64,000 nucleotides of DNA from Microbacterium sp. W4I20 (GCF_030816505.1 NZ_JAUSYB010000001.1:2356001-2420000), one strand, 5' to 3'. Positions 33,411-42,691 are shown, counted from the first letter of the stretch. Notes: a model not told the origin generated them from the sequence alone. Numbers and translations are program-made.

Positions 33411-35123
33411 TCAGCCCGCGAGACCCCACTCGGCGAGGTTCCAGAACGGCCCCTCGATCGGGTTGATCTGCAGCGGGCCGCCCACCTTCTCGCTCCACAG
33501 CAGCACGTTCGGCACGGCGTCGAGCGGGAGAGAGGGCACGTTCTCGGCGATCAGGGCGTCGCCTTCATGGGATGCCGCGATGCGGGCATCCGTGTCGATC
33601 TCGCTGTCGACCTGGGTGAGCAGGTCGTCGAGGCCGGGGATGTCGGCGCGGTAGAAGTTGATGCCGGAGAATCCGTTCGCCTCGCTCGGGATGTTGACCG
33701 AGGAGAAGGTCGCGCTGAGGGTGGGGTCCGGGAAGGTGTCGACCAGCGCCCAGATGCCGGCCTGGAAGTCACCCTCCGGTGCGATCGTGCCGAACAGGTC
33801 GGCAGGGGTCACCTGATCGATGGTCATCTCGAACCCGGCATCCGCCAGCTGCGACTGCAGTACCTGCACCGTGAGGTCGCGGCGCTTGTTGCCGGCCAGC
33901 GTCTTGATCGAGAACGTCGCGGTCTCGCCGGACTTGGCCCAGACGCCGTCGCCGTTCTTCTTCCAGCCGTCGCCCTTCATCAGCTCGTCGACCTTGTCGA
34001 GGTCGAGCGTGTACTGCGAGAAGTCGTCGGAGGCGAACGGAGCGACCATCGGGGAATTGAAGCTCTGCTGCGCCTTGTCGATGCCGAGGCTGCCGAAGAG
34101 GCGCTTGACGATGGCGTCGCGGTCGATGGAGTAGGCGAGCGCCTGACGGACCGCGACCGAGTCGAAGGGAGCGGCAGCGTTGTTCAGCCAGATCGCCTCG
34201 AGGTTGCCGCTGCGGGCATCGACCTGCGACTTCACGCCGGGAAGGCCGGCCTCGATCTGGGTGAGCGCGTCGAGCTGCGGAGTCGGTGCGAGCACGCTGA
34301 CCTGTCCGCTCTTCAGAGCCTGGAACGCGGCCGTGGTGTCGGGCAGGAACAGGAAGGTGACCTTGTCGAGGTGCGGCTTCTCGCCCCAGTAGTTCTCGTT
34401 CGGCACGAGAGTGACCGACGTGCCGCGGGTCCACTTCTCGATCTTCCACGGTCCGCCGCTGAAGTCGTAGCCGTCGGCCATCATCGCGCCCCGGTCCTGA
34501 CCCTCGAGGATGTGCGCGGGCATGATGCCGTAGACGCTGAACAGCGTGCGCCATCCGGCGAAGGCGGAGTCGAGGGTGACGACCGCCTTCTGCGGGTCGC
34601 TGACGTCGACGTCCGTGATGCGGTCGTACCCGGTCTTGTCGAAGATGTCGTCGCCGTCGCGGATCTGCAGCGCGGTGTAGGCGAAGTCGGCCGAGGTGAT
34701 GGGCTCGCCATCCGACCACACGGCTTCCGGATTGATGTCGTAGGTGACCGTCTGCGTGCCGTCTTCGGCGACCTCGGCGGTCGGCTCCCCCGTGACGAGG
34801 TCCGAGGGCTGCGGCACCCACTCGTCGTCGACGAGCCGGGTCTCGAACACGGCGGGCATGGTGGGGATCTGCATGACGTACGTGCCCCAGATGGAGCCGC
34901 CGCAGGTGGCGATCCAGTCGGCGCAGTCCGGCTCCTGCTCGGCGCCGATGACGAGCTCGCCGCCGTCGACGACGGCGACCTCCTCGTTCGTCTCCGCCGG
35001 AGTGGGCGACGCGCTGCAGGCTGCGAGTGAGCCGATGAGGGCGGCGACGGTCAGAGCTGCGAGGGCTCCGCGACGGGAAGGACGGGATGAGGGTACAGCG
35101 GTGCGAAGCAGTGATTTCGACAT
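33411..35123 (-). CDS. Peptide-binding lipoprotein, solute-binding family 5
   Basis: 570 residues from ATG 35123. A twin-Arg-like basic start (RPSRRGALAALTVAALIGSL) ends in the lipobox LAAC, giving a lipid-anchored extracytoplasmic protein. TYDINPEAVWSDGEPITSAD and ALAYSIDRDAIVKRLFG are family 5 (OppA/DppA) segments. It delivers peptides or related ligands to the permeases downstream. The pair of cysteines in EPDCADWIATCGG may form a disulfide. The gap to the S9 gene upstream is 105 bp and contains a TAGTCA dyad. Confidence 0.9.
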   Translation of the reverse strand: MSKSLLRTAVPSSRPSRRGALAALTVAALIGSLAACSASPTPAETNEEVAVVDGGELVIGAEQEPDCADWIATCGGSIWGTYVMQIPTMPAVFETRLVDDEWVPQPSDLVTGEPTAEVAEDGTQTVTYDINPEAVWSDGEPITSADFAYTALQIRDGDDIFDKTGYDRITDVDVSDPQKAVVTLDSAFAGWRTLFSVYGIMPAHILEGQDRGAMMADGYDFSGGPWKIEKWTRGTSVTLVPNENYWGEKPHLDKVTFLFLPDTTAAFQALKSGQVSVLAPTPQLDALTQIEAGLPGVKSQVDARSGNLEAIWLNNAAAPFDSVAVRQALAYSIDRDAIVKRLFGSLGIDKAQQSFNSPMVAPFASDDFSQYTLDLDKVDELMKGDGWKKNGDGVWAKSGETATFSIKTLAGNKRRDLTVQVLQSQLADAGFEMTIDQVTPADLFGTIAPEGDFQAGIWALVDTFPDPTLSATFSSVNIPSEANGFSGINFYRADIPGLDDLLTQVDSEIDTDARIAASHEGDALIAENVPSLPLDAVPNVLLWSEKVGGPLQINPIEGPFWNLAEWGLAG

Positions 35124-35225
35124 GGACGGATCTCCAGTGAGCGTGCGACGAAGGAACAATGCAGAGGTGCTGTGGTGCGGGTGTGGTCCGACTCTAGAAC
35201 CGTCCGGAATAGATAGCAAGCCTTT

Positions 35226-35244
35226 TAGTCAATGTTCCTGACTA
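35226..35244. promoter_or_regulatory. TAGTCA inverted repeat upstream of the peptide-binding gene
   Basis: TAGTCA-ATGTTCC-TGACTA is a perfect 6+6 dyad overlapping the stop codon of the S9 gene, about 100 bp before the binding-protein start. Related AGTCAA sites lie at 37119 and 40051, making it a candidate operator of the TetR protein at 37255. Confidence 0.45.
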
Positions 35245-37088
35245 GGGGCGAGACCGGCGGCATCCCAGCGTTCGCCGGCGAGGGTTCGGAGTGCCAGTTC
35301 CTGCATGCGGAGCTGATCGTGCGCGGCCCCGCGCAGCCCGGTGGGCTCATGCCCGCCGTCGAAGATCTCCAGCACCGCGTCGCCGCCGCGCGCTCGCAGC
35401 CGGTCGACGTACCCCTGCACGCCGACGACGGGCGTGCGGGTGTCGATCGACCCCTGATTGATCCAGACGGATGCCGTGACGTCGTCGAGATAGGTGATCG
35501 CCGAGAACCGGGAGACGAGCTCGGGGGGCACCCACGAGCTCCACACCGTGCGCACAGCAGGGTTCATGGCCTCGATGGTCACCGACCAGTCGGCCACGGC
35601 GACGTGCGCGAGACCTCCGGCGAACAGCTCCGGGAGGCGGCCGATGCTCAGGAGCGTCATGTGCCCGCCGTACGACGCCCCGGTGATGAATGTGGATGCC
35701 GGATCGGCGAGCCCCTGCGTGCGGAGCCAGCCGATCGCCGCAGCGACGTCCTCTATCTCGCGGTCGCCGCCGACGTTCCAGAACCCCTCGCGGAACGCGC
35801 GCCCGAAGGTCACCGAGCCGCGGTAGTTGAGCGACGCGTACGCGAAGCCGGCGTCGAGCCAGGCCTGGGCAGAGGGGTGGTAGCCATCGACCGTCACCAG
35901 CATCGGCCCGCCGTGGATCTCGAGGATCGTGCCGAGCGGCTCCCGCCCCGCGGGGCGCGCCGACCACAGCTGCACCGGCGTGCCATCGGCGCTCGTGACG
36001 AGCGTCGAGGTCAGCGGCTGCCCGGATGGCACGGGTGCGGGGGCGATCAGGGTCGTCTCAGCGCCGTCGATTGCGACCTCCGTGACGTGCAGCGGGACCG
36101 CCCAGCTCGAGTGCATCGCCCGGACGGCGCCGCTCGGCGCGTAGTAGGAGGTCCAGTAGTACGGATGCAGGTTCGCGATGTCGGGCTCGGCGAAGCTACC
36201 GCCCTCGAGCACGGTGCGCACCGCGGCATCCGCCTCGTCGATCTCGATGAGCCGATGGATGCCGCCGTCGACGTGCAGCGCGAGGATGCGCCCGCTCGGC
36301 GCATGCCAATCGAGGGCGAGCACTTCGCCGGCGAGTTCAGGGAGGTCGAAGTCACGGCGTTCGCCGGTGCGCGGATTCCAGATGGCCGGGCGCGAGAAGC
36401 CGCTGCGCTCAGTGGTGAGGAGCAGGCGGTCGTCGCCCGCGACCGACGAGAAGCGCACACCGCGGACGGGCCCGTCCGGCAGGTCGTCGAGGGTCGCGAC
36501 GATCGCGCCGGATGCGGCATCCACCACCGTCAGCAGCGGACGACGGATGCCGGGGTTGTGGGCCGTCGTGTCGACCGACACCAGGGAGGCGTCGGAGGAA
36601 GGCAGGCCGAACCAGGCCTCGACCGGGTGCGAGTACACGACCTCGGGTTCGCCCCACGGAGCAGCGGGAATCGCGAGGACGTGGAAGCCCTGTTCATCGA
36701 CGACCGTCGCGACGAGGGCGGATCCGTCGAAGGACATCTCGAGTCCGCGCAGTACGTAGGGTTCGCGTCCCGGAGTGAGCGCGACGCGCTCGGCGCCGTC
36801 GGGAGAGATGGCGACGAGGGCGCCCACCTCCGACCCGCCGCCGTCGTCGAGGTCGACGATCCAGCGGCCGTCGGGGGTGACGATCGCCCCCATGCTCACA
36901 TCGAACGGCAACAGGGGCCCCGGGGCTTCCGGCGCGCGCCACAGGCGCCCGCGCGCACCCTCGGGGTGGTTCTCGATCACGATGGCGAGGTCGGCCGCGC
37001 CCGCCGCCGGGCGCACGGTCAGGAGGTACGGAACGGTGAAGCGCTCGTCCACGACCTTCTTCATCGCATCTTCCGTGGTGTGCAGCAT
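35229..37088 (-). CDS. S9-family (prolyl oligopeptidase-like) serine peptidase
   Basis: 619 residues. The N-terminal 370 residues form a repeat-rich beta-propeller-like region (VTPDGRWIVDLDDGGGSEVG and on). The C-terminal alpha/beta hydrolase has the nucleophile Ser472 in GASYGGH, oxyanion-side EIHGGPMLVTVDGYHP, and the likely catalytic His in DGGHEPTG. No signal peptide, so it is cytosolic and would trim imported peptides. This fits its place upstream of the peptide ABC transporter. The start is ATG 37088 (GAGGGGAAG upstream), with a TATAGT -10 at 37122-37127 on the minus strand. Confidence 0.87.
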   Translation of the reverse strand: MLHTTEDAMKKVVDERFTVPYLLTVRPAAGAADLAIVIENHPEGARGRLWRAPEAPGPLLPFDVSMGAIVTPDGRWIVDLDDGGGSEVGALVAISPDGAERVALTPGREPYVLRGLEMSFDGSALVATVVDEQGFHVLAIPAAPWGEPEVVYSHPVEAWFGLPSSDASLVSVDTTAHNPGIRRPLLTVVDAASGAIVATLDDLPDGPVRGVRFSSVAGDDRLLLTTERSGFSRPAIWNPRTGERRDFDLPELAGEVLALDWHAPSGRILALHVDGGIHRLIEIDEADAAVRTVLEGGSFAEPDIANLHPYYWTSYYAPSGAVRAMHSSWAVPLHVTEVAIDGAETTLIAPAPVPSGQPLTSTLVTSADGTPVQLWSARPAGREPLGTILEIHGGPMLVTVDGYHPSAQAWLDAGFAYASLNYRGSVTFGRAFREGFWNVGGDREIEDVAAAIGWLRTQGLADPASTFITGASYGGHMTLLSIGRLPELFAGGLAHVAVADWSVTIEAMNPAVRTVWSSWVPPELVSRFSAITYLDDVTASVWINQGSIDTRTPVVGVQGYVDRLRARGGDAVLEIFDGGHEPTGLRGAAHDQLRMQELALRTLAGERWDAAGLAPSQEH

Positions 37089-37118
37089 CCTTGCTTCCCC
37101 TCGTCGTCGCCAGTGTCG

Positions 37119-37138
37119 TTGACTATAACATTGGCTAA
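37119..37138. promoter_or_regulatory. TTGACTA/TTGGCTA repeat in the S9-TetR divergent region
   Basis: TTGACTA-taaca-TTGGCTA is a near-direct repeat overlapping the minus-strand -10 (TATAGT) of the S9 gene and lying upstream of the TetR gene. The same TATAGTCAACGA context recurs before the hydrolase operon at 40051-40070. Confidence 0.5.
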
Positions 37139-37254
37139 GGTCGGCGACCAGAGGTCGTGGCATTGACGACGAGCATGACAAGGGCCGTGACGACGGTGAG
37201 GTACCGTGAGTCTGCGTGACCGACGCTCGGCACGACAGCGAAACGGAGAACTCG

Positions 37255-37971
37255 ATGGCGACTCGGAAGGCCGAAGGTCAGGCGAAGGCGCCGGCCCGCA
37301 CGAAAGGCACCGCCGCACGCCCCCGCCGCGCCCGCGACTCGCTCAGCCGCGACATCATCGTGGCCGCCGCCGACCGCGTCGTCGAGCGGGAGGGCCTCGA
37401 CCGGCTGACGTTCCAGGCGATCGGCGAGGAGCTCGGCGCTCACCCGACCTCGATCTACCGGCACTTCCGCGACAAGGACGAGCTGCTCCTCGCCCTCATC
37501 GACACCCTCCGCGCCCGCTCGTACAGCGGCGGCATGGTCACGACCGACGACTGGCTCGCGGACCTCCGCACGCAGGCGCACCTCATCCACGACCACTACA
37601 TGCGCTACCCCGAGTTCGCCCTGCAGATGGCGCTGCGCCGCCCCACCGACTTCTCGTCGATGGAGTTCTCGATCGGCGCGCTGCGCCGCGGCGGGTACGA
37701 CCGGGAGCAGGCCGCCCTGTACGCGCGCGCACTCGGTCAGCTGATCCGTTCGGCATCCAGCATCCAGGCCGCACTCCTCGCGATGCCCGCCGACGTGCAG
37801 GACGCCGACGAGCTCACCTGGCAGATGGACTACCGTCGCCTCGACCCCGCCGATTTCCCGAACATCACCTGGGCCGGAGAGAGCCTGCCCGGCGTGCGCG
37901 ACCCGCGTGGGTGGGAGACCGCACTCGACCTGCTGCTGGAGAGCATCGAGCGGCACGCGCCCGGCGCCTGA
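37255..37971 (+). CDS. TetR-family regulator
   Basis: 238 residues from ATG 37255 (CGGAGAA upstream; a GTG at 37216 is possible). After a basic, Ala/Lys-rich arm of about 30 residues the helix-turn-helix reads FQAIGEELGAHPTSIYRHFR, a clear TetR recognition helix. The ligand-binding domain is TetR_C-like. It is divergent from the S9 peptidase/peptide transporter operon and converges on the M20/hydrolase operon. AGTCAA-type sites before both target operons make it their probable repressor. The inducer is unknown. Confidence 0.85.
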   Translation: MATRKAEGQAKAPARTKGTAARPRRARDSLSRDIIVAAADRVVEREGLDRLTFQAIGEELGAHPTSIYRHFRDKDELLLALIDTLRARSYSGGMVTTDDWLADLRTQAHLIHDHYMRYPEFALQMALRRPTDFSSMEFSIGALRRGGYDREQAALYARALGQLIRSASSIQAALLAMPADVQDADELTWQMDYRRLDPADFPNITWAGESLPGVRDPRGWETALDLLLESIERHAPGA

Positions 37972-38023
37972 GTCCGCCGCTACCCGCGGAGAACGCGCCG
38001 TCGGGCGGAGCCTCCCCCACGGA

Positions 38024-39151
38024 TCATCCGCCCGTGACCGAGTTCTCCTCCGGATGCTGCGCCGGCGCACCGGTGAGCTCGTCGAGCATCCCGACGAGCA
38101 GTTCGATGCGCTCCATCATCGAACCGATCGACACCCACTCGTGGTCGGCGTGCGCACCGGCCCCGCGGGGCCCGAGGCCGTCGAGGGTGCGCGCTCCGAC
38201 CGCCGCGGTGAAGTTGCCGTCGGATGCTCCGCCGGCTGAGACCGCCTCGATCTCCGGATGCTGCAGGCGCGCAGCCACGCGACGGGCGCAGTCGAGCAGC
38301 TCCGCCGACACGGTCTCCTCCATCGGCGGGCGGTTGATGCCGCCCGAGACCGCGACGCTCACTCCGTCGGTGTGCGCCTCCAGCCGGTGCATCTCGGTGT
38401 CGACGCGTTCGAGTTCGTCGAGGGTCCACGCCCGCACGTCGATGCGCAGTTCCGCACGCTCGGGGATGACGTTGGTCGCGGTGCCCGCCTGGGCGACCGT
38501 GGGGCTCACCGTCGTGCCCCGCTCGTCGTCGGCGAGGCGGGGCAGCGCCAGCACGTGGTGCGCGAGCTCGGTGAGCGCGCTCCGCCCCTTCCACGGCTCG
38601 AGACCGGCGTGGGCCGCGCGGCCGGTGAGATCGACGCGGTAGATGCTGCCGCCACGGCGGGCGATCTTGAGCGCCCCGTCGAGGCTGGGCTCGAGCACCA
38701 GGACCGTGCCGGCGCGTGCCGCCTCGCGCTCGATCAGCCCTCGCGAGGTGAGCGAGCCGGTCTCCTCGTCGCTCGTCAGCAGCACCGACACCGCGCCCCG
38801 ACGAGCGACCTGTTCGAGCGCCTCGGCCACGATCACGATGCCGGCCTTCATGTCGAAGACACCCGGACCGGTGGCATCGTCACCCTCGAGGCGGAACGGC
38901 CGTTCGAGGATCGTGCCCTTCGGGAAGACGGTGTCGACATGACCGAGGAGGAGCACCGACGGTGCGTCGCCGCCCGGCCAGAGCAGGTGCTCGATGCCGT
39001 CGACGACCTCGACCTCGGGCTCGCCGATGAGCGGATGCAGCCAGGATCGGATCAACCGCTGCGCGGCCGCGAGTCCGTCGGCGTCACCGGTCGGCGTCTC
39101 GATGTCGACGAGCTCGGCGAGCCGCTCGACCACCCGGTCCCGGGCGCTCAT
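38024..39151 (-). CDS. M20-family metallopeptidase (carboxypeptidase G2/ArgE type)
   Basis: 375 residues. Zinc-site motifs are LLLGHVDTVFPKG, GPGVFDMKAG, LLTSDEETGS and the C-terminal AGAHADHEWV; the Glu of SDEETGS is the general base. The dimerisation lid starts at LTGRAAHAGLEP. The family hydrolyses C-terminal or N-acyl amide bonds (Glu carboxypeptidase, deacylase, dipeptidase). ATG 39151 overlaps the hydrolase stop (TCAT on the plus strand). The neighbouring peptide transporter and the shared AGTCAA sites suggest a role in peptide or N-acyl amino-acid use. Confidence 0.88.
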   Translation of the reverse strand: MSARDRVVERLAELVDIETPTGDADGLAAAQRLIRSWLHPLIGEPEVEVVDGIEHLLWPGGDAPSVLLLGHVDTVFPKGTILERPFRLEGDDATGPGVFDMKAGIVIVAEALEQVARRGAVSVLLTSDEETGSLTSRGLIEREAARAGTVLVLEPSLDGALKIARRGGSIYRVDLTGRAAHAGLEPWKGRSALTELAHHVLALPRLADDERGTTVSPTVAQAGTATNVIPERAELRIDVRAWTLDELERVDTEMHRLEAHTDGVSVAVSGGINRPPMEETVSAELLDCARRVAARLQHPEIEAVSAGGASDGNFTAAVGARTLDGLGPRGAGAHADHEWVSIGSMMERIELLVGMLDELTGAPAQHPEENSVTGG

Positions 39152-40020
39152 GCGGCCACCGCGATCGTGGCGAGGAACGTCCGCAGTGCGGCGGCGGTGG
39201 CGGCCGGTGCCTCTTCCGGCAGATAGTGGTCCGCCTCGATCCCCGCGCCGACGACCTCCGGTGCATACGGCGCCCAGGTCTCGAGCACGTCGAAGCTTCG
39301 CCCGACGTAGCTGTGCCTGCCCCAGAGCGCAAGCACCGGGGCCTCGACCGTGCGCCCGGCATCCCGATCCGCGCGGTCATGCTCGAGGTCGACGGTCGCC
39401 GCGGCGCGGTAGTCGGCACCGGAGGCGAACACGGTGTCGAGGTCGAAGCAGCGGAGGTACTCGTCGTAGGCAGCGGGGAGCCCATCGCCGTGGTGCCGTC
39501 GGCCCGTGAACCGGCTGCGCAGCCAGGTCTCCCGATCGGCTCCGATCAACGCCTCCGGCATCCCGTCGTCACGCGCAAGGAAGAACCAGTGGAAGTACGC
39601 GGTCGCCATGTCGCGGTCGACGTTCTCGAACATGTGCAGGGTCGGCACGATGTCGAGCACGGCCAGCGCCGACACGGCATCCGCATGGTTGAGGGCCATC
39701 CGATGCGCGACCCGCCCGCCGCGGTCATGCCCAATCACCGCGAACCGCGGAAAGCCGAGCTCGCGCATCAGCACCACCTGGTCGTTCGCCATCTCGCGCT
39801 TGGCATAGTGCGCGCCGCGGGGCTTCGCGGAATCGCCGTACCCCCGCAGATCGGCCGCGACGACGGTGTGCTCGACCGCCAGGGCGTCGGCGACCTCGTT
39901 CCACATGGCCTTCGTCTCGGGGTAGCCGTGCAGCAGCAGGACGGGGGAACCGGAGCCGCGCACCTCGGCCGCGATCGCGATCCCGTCGCAGTCCACCGTC
40001 ATCGTGCGGGGTGTGGTCAT
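39148..40020 (-). CDS. Alpha/beta hydrolase, fluoroacetate dehalogenase-like
   Basis: 290 residues. The nucleophile is an aspartate, D99 in GHDRGGR, as in haloacetate/haloalkane dehalogenases and epoxide hydrolases rather than a Ser. HGYPETKAMW, VAADLRGYGDS and AYFHWFFLARDDGMPEALI match the haloacetate dehalogenase group, and the histidine in EADHYLPEE would complete the triad. In natural settings such enzymes may act on other esters or epoxides; dehalogenation is a family-based guess. It is the first gene of the operon; the promoter and AGTCAA dyad lie at 40051-40070. Confidence 0.8.
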   Translation of the reverse strand: MTTPRTMTVDCDGIAIAAEVRGSGSPVLLLHGYPETKAMWNEVADALAVEHTVVAADLRGYGDSAKPRGAHYAKREMANDQVVLMRELGFPRFAVIGHDRGGRVAHRMALNHADAVSALAVLDIVPTLHMFENVDRDMATAYFHWFFLARDDGMPEALIGADRETWLRSRFTGRRHHGDGLPAAYDEYLRCFDLDTVFASGADYRAAATVDLEHDRADRDAGRTVEAPVLALWGRHSYVGRSFDVLETWAPYAPEVVGAGIEADHYLPEEAPAATAAALRTFLATIAVAA

Positions 40021-40050
40021 CGTCGTCCCACTCTCGAAGTCCAGTCAGTA

Positions 40051-40070
40051 AGTCAATCTCGTTGACTATA
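40051..40070 (-). promoter_or_regulatory. Promoter -10 and AGTCAA dyad of the hydrolase operon
   Basis: AGTCAA-tctcg-TTGACT (40051-40067) is a perfect inverted repeat. The minus-strand -10 TATAGT (40065-40070) overlaps it, so a bound repressor would exclude RNA polymerase. Confidence 0.6.
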
Positions 40071-40117
40071 GCAATGACCAGCCCGCTCGACCAGACCGCG
40101 CATCGCGAGGACTGCCG

Positions 40118-40666
40118 TCAGAGCGTCGCGAACGCGGCTGTCGCGCAGAGCACGCCGACGCCCAGCAGGATCGGCGCACCGAGGATGCCGCACCAGAAGC
40201 TCCGCGCCGCGACCTCATCCTTCACGAGCGCGGCGACGACCGCCGCGGCCGTCACCAGCACACCGGCGACGGCGAAGACCGGCTGTGCGAAGACCCACGC
40301 CAGCGGGAGGAAGTGGATGCCGACGATGGCGAGCACGAGCGGGGCGATGAGGTCCTGCCGCTTGCGCTTCCGCGCCCAGATCGCGAGCACCACGATCGCG
40401 AGCACCTCGAGCCAGAAGATCACGAGGTACCAGACGAAGGCCGGACCACCGACGACGATGGCCGTCGGCGAGCCCCAGTTGCGGATCGCCGCCGGGATGC
40501 TCACGCCGGCGAGCGCGGCCCCGCCGAGGCTCAGCGCGCCGAGCACGACCCGCCAGATCCAGTGCTTCGGCGGACGCTCCTGGCCCCAGCCCGCCCACAC
40601 GAACGACGCGACTCCGAAGATCGCGCCGGTCATCAGCAGGTCGCGCGGGAACTCGGTGAGGATCAT
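40118..40666 (-). CDS. Multi-span membrane protein of unknown function
   Basis: 182 residues with about six hydrophobic segments (first: LLMTGAIFGVASFVWAGWG). An ERPPKHWIWR loop and a KRKRQD loop are the only strongly polar parts. I do not recognise a family. The promoter is leaderless: TACCCT, six bases, then ATG at 40666. It follows the neighbouring membrane protein gene (40735-41244) on the same strand. Confidence 0.65.
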   Translation of the reverse strand: MILTEFPRDLLMTGAIFGVASFVWAGWGQERPPKHWIWRVVLGALSLGGAALAGVSIPAAIRNWGSPTAIVVGGPAFVWYLVIFWLEVLAIVVLAIWARKRKRQDLIAPLVLAIVGIHFLPLAWVFAQPVFAVAGVLVTAAAVVAALVKDEVAARSFWCGILGAPILLGVGVLCATAAFATL

Positions 40667-40734
40667 GGGGCCAGGGTAGCCGGGATGCCCGCCCGCGTCC
40701 GGGCATCCCGGCATTCGGGTCGCGGTCCGGCCGC

Positions 40735-41244
40735 TCAGCGCGCCCGCGCCTCGACCGCCGCGACCAGCTCCGACACATCATGCCGCGCGGGGTTCACGCG
40801 CAACCTCGTGCCGTCGGCGGCCGTGACGACCAGCATCCGCCGTGCGCCCGTGCCGCGCATGCGGTGGCTGACGATGTCGCGGTAGCGGATGCTGCGCTCC
40901 GCGCCGAAGAGTGTCCGGAAGGCGATGCGGTCGGCGCCCGGCGCGAGGTACCAGTTGCGGTAGGCCAGCAGGACCAGCAGCGCGGCCGCGACCAGAACGA
41001 CCGATGCGATGCGGTACGGCACCGGATCCCGCATGTCGCCGCTGCCGAACCCGAGCACCGACGCGAAGAGCCCGAGCACGAGCAGGGCCGCTGCCGTCCA
41101 CCCGACGTACCGCGGCAGGCGGATGCGATCCGGCGTCCGCTGGTGACCGCGATTCGGCCGCGTGAACAGCGACCGCACGAGCACCACGACGATGATGAGC
41201 GCCACCGCGAGAAGGACGAGCTTCAACACGAGGCCGGGGATCAT
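40735..41244 (-). CDS. Membrane protein with a C-terminal PH-like domain
   Basis: 169 residues. Two or three membrane segments (MIPGLVLKLVLLAVALIIVV, then YVGWTAAALLVLGLFASVLG and IASVVLVAAALLVLLAYRNW) precede a soluble part that starts FRTLFGAERSIRYRDIVSHR and resembles a bacterial PH-like fold. Function unknown. Leaderless: TAGCGT at 41251-41256 on the minus strand, six bases, ATG 41244. Confidence 0.65.
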   Translation of the reverse strand: MIPGLVLKLVLLAVALIIVVVLVRSLFTRPNRGHQRTPDRIRLPRYVGWTAAALLVLGLFASVLGFGSGDMRDPVPYRIASVVLVAAALLVLLAYRNWYLAPGADRIAFRTLFGAERSIRYRDIVSHRMRGTGARRMLVVTAADGTRLRVNPARHDVSELVAAVEARAR

Positions 41245-41342
41245 CCTCTGACGCTACCAAGCCCCGGGCCGCGCTCGCGCCGAGGAACACGTCCGGCACA
41301 GGGCATGATGGATGAGGCGCGAACGATGAGGGAGTACGACCT

Positions 41343-41861
41343 GTGACTGACACGATCCGACCGATCGTCGTGATGGGCGTCTCCGGTGTGGGCAAGACCA
41401 CCATCGGCGAGCTGCTCGCGGAGCGACTGGGCGCCGATTTCGTGGATGCCGACGACCTGCACGGTCCGGCGAATGTCGCCAAGATGAGCGCGGGCATCCC
41501 GCTCGAGGATGCCGACCGCTGGCCGTGGCTCGATCGGGTCGGCGCGGTCCTCGCGGCCGAAGACGATGTCGTCGTCGCCTGCTCCGCGCTGAAGCGCAGC
41601 TACCGCGACCGCCTCCGCGCGACCGCCCCCGACACGCTCTTCGTGCACCTCGACGCCGCGCCGGCGCGGGTCGCCCTGCAGGCCGAGGAGCGCGATGGAC
41701 ACTTCATGCCGCCCGCCCTGCTGCAGTCGCAGATCGAGACCCTCGAGCCCCTCGAGGCCGACGAACCCGGCATCCGCATCATCGTCGACGCGCAGCCCGA
41801 CGCCCTGATCGATCGCATCGAGCGGGAGCTGACCGATGTCGCGGAGCAGTCCGCGAAGTAG
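41343..41861 (+). CDS. gntK: Gluconokinase
   Basis: 172 residues, the usual size. Walker A is GVSGVGKTTIG, followed by FVDADDLHGPANVAKMSAGI, the substrate loop typical of GntK, PLEDADRWPWLDRVG and CSALKRSYRDRLR. It phosphorylates gluconate to 6-phosphogluconate, the substrate of the gnd product encoded at 10329. GTG 41343 follows GGAG with eight bases. The SMP-30/gluconolactonase-type gene at 42688 is nearby and could supply gluconate, but no shared operator is seen. Confidence 0.9.
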   Translation: MTDTIRPIVVMGVSGVGKTTIGELLAERLGADFVDADDLHGPANVAKMSAGIPLEDADRWPWLDRVGAVLAAEDDVVVACSALKRSYRDRLRATAPDTLFVHLDAAPARVALQAEERDGHFMPPALLQSQIETLEPLEADEPGIRIIVDAQPDALIDRIERELTDVAEQSAK

Positions 41862-41872
41862 GCTGAGGGATC

Positions 41873-42691
41873 ATGGATCAGTGGTGGAACTACTGGTGGC
41901 TCATCTTCCCCCTCTTCGGTATGGCCGGCGGGGTCGCGAAGGCGTGGGAGCGCGCCGCGCGGCGGCGTCATGAGCGGCGCCTCGAGACGCTGAAGATGAA
42001 GGCCCAGTTGAAGACCGCCGAGATCGAGGCGCGGGCGATGAACCAGCAGATGAAGCGCCGCGGTCCGTCCATCGTCGACACCACGGCATCCGTCGCTCCG
42101 AACGAGCTGCTCGTGCGCCTGTTCGCCGAGCACGACGAGATCACCGCCCGCTGGCTCGACTATGAGCTCGACGTCGCCAAGCTGATCGCGTTCCCCGCCA
42201 TGAGCGACGGCCGCCAGCCGCTGACGGCCGCCTTCCTCCGCGCGAAGAAAAATGCGGATGCTCTGCGTCCGGCATCCGCCGAGGGCAAGGCCACCGAGCA
42301 CCAGGTGGCCGAATACCTGCAGGCCGTCGGCGACTACGCGGTCGCGTTCGAGATCGCCGAGAAGGACGCCCGCCGCCTGCGGGACTCGACCTTCACCGAG
42401 CCGGAGCGCAAACGACTCGACCGCGCGCAGCAGCTGCTCAAGGTCGCGATCGATGAGTCGGCCACCCAGTCCGAGCGCAATGTCGCCTACAAGCGCGTGC
42501 GCGAAGAACTCGACGGGCTCATACTGCTCTCCGACGACGCGGTCACCGTGCTCGAGAAGCAGGTGGCGCAAGAGATCGCGGCGCCGATCGCGCCGGCGGC
42601 GCAACCCGAACCGAGCGCGGAACCTCACCCCGAGCCGATGCGGATGCCGGTGGCGGAGCCGCGGCATCCGACTCCGCGTGAGGGCGTATGA
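41873..42691 (+). CDS. Membrane-anchored coiled-coil protein, unknown
   Basis: 272 residues. A short N-terminal membrane segment (WWNYWWLIFPLFGMAGGVAK) is followed by a charged coiled coil (RRRHERRLETLKMKAQLKTA), then a helical domain with DEITARWLDYELDVAKLIAF. A Pro/Glu-rich tail with PEPSAEPHPEPM ends the protein. I do not recognise the family; similar proteins occur across Microbacteriaceae. Its stop overlaps the ATG of the lactonase gene (ATGA), so the two are translated together. Confidence 0.65.
   Translation: MDQWWNYWWLIFPLFGMAGGVAKAWERAARRRHERRLETLKMKAQLKTAEIEARAMNQQMKRRGPSIVDTTASVAPNELLVRLFAEHDEITARWLDYELDVAKLIAFPAMSDGRQPLTAAFLRAKKNADALRPASAEGKATEHQVAEYLQAVGDYAVAFEIAEKDARRLRDSTFTEPERKRLDRAQQLLKVAIDESATQSERNVAYKRVREELDGLILLSDDAVTVLEKQVAQEIAAPIAPAAQPEPSAEPHPEPMRMPVAEPRHPTPREGV

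Noticed and set aside
28229..35123. Tartrate/malate dehydrogenase as part of the peptide transporter operon
   Set aside because: A 100-bp gap with a 63-bp palindrome separates them, and the dehydrogenase has its own ribosome site; function also does not fit.
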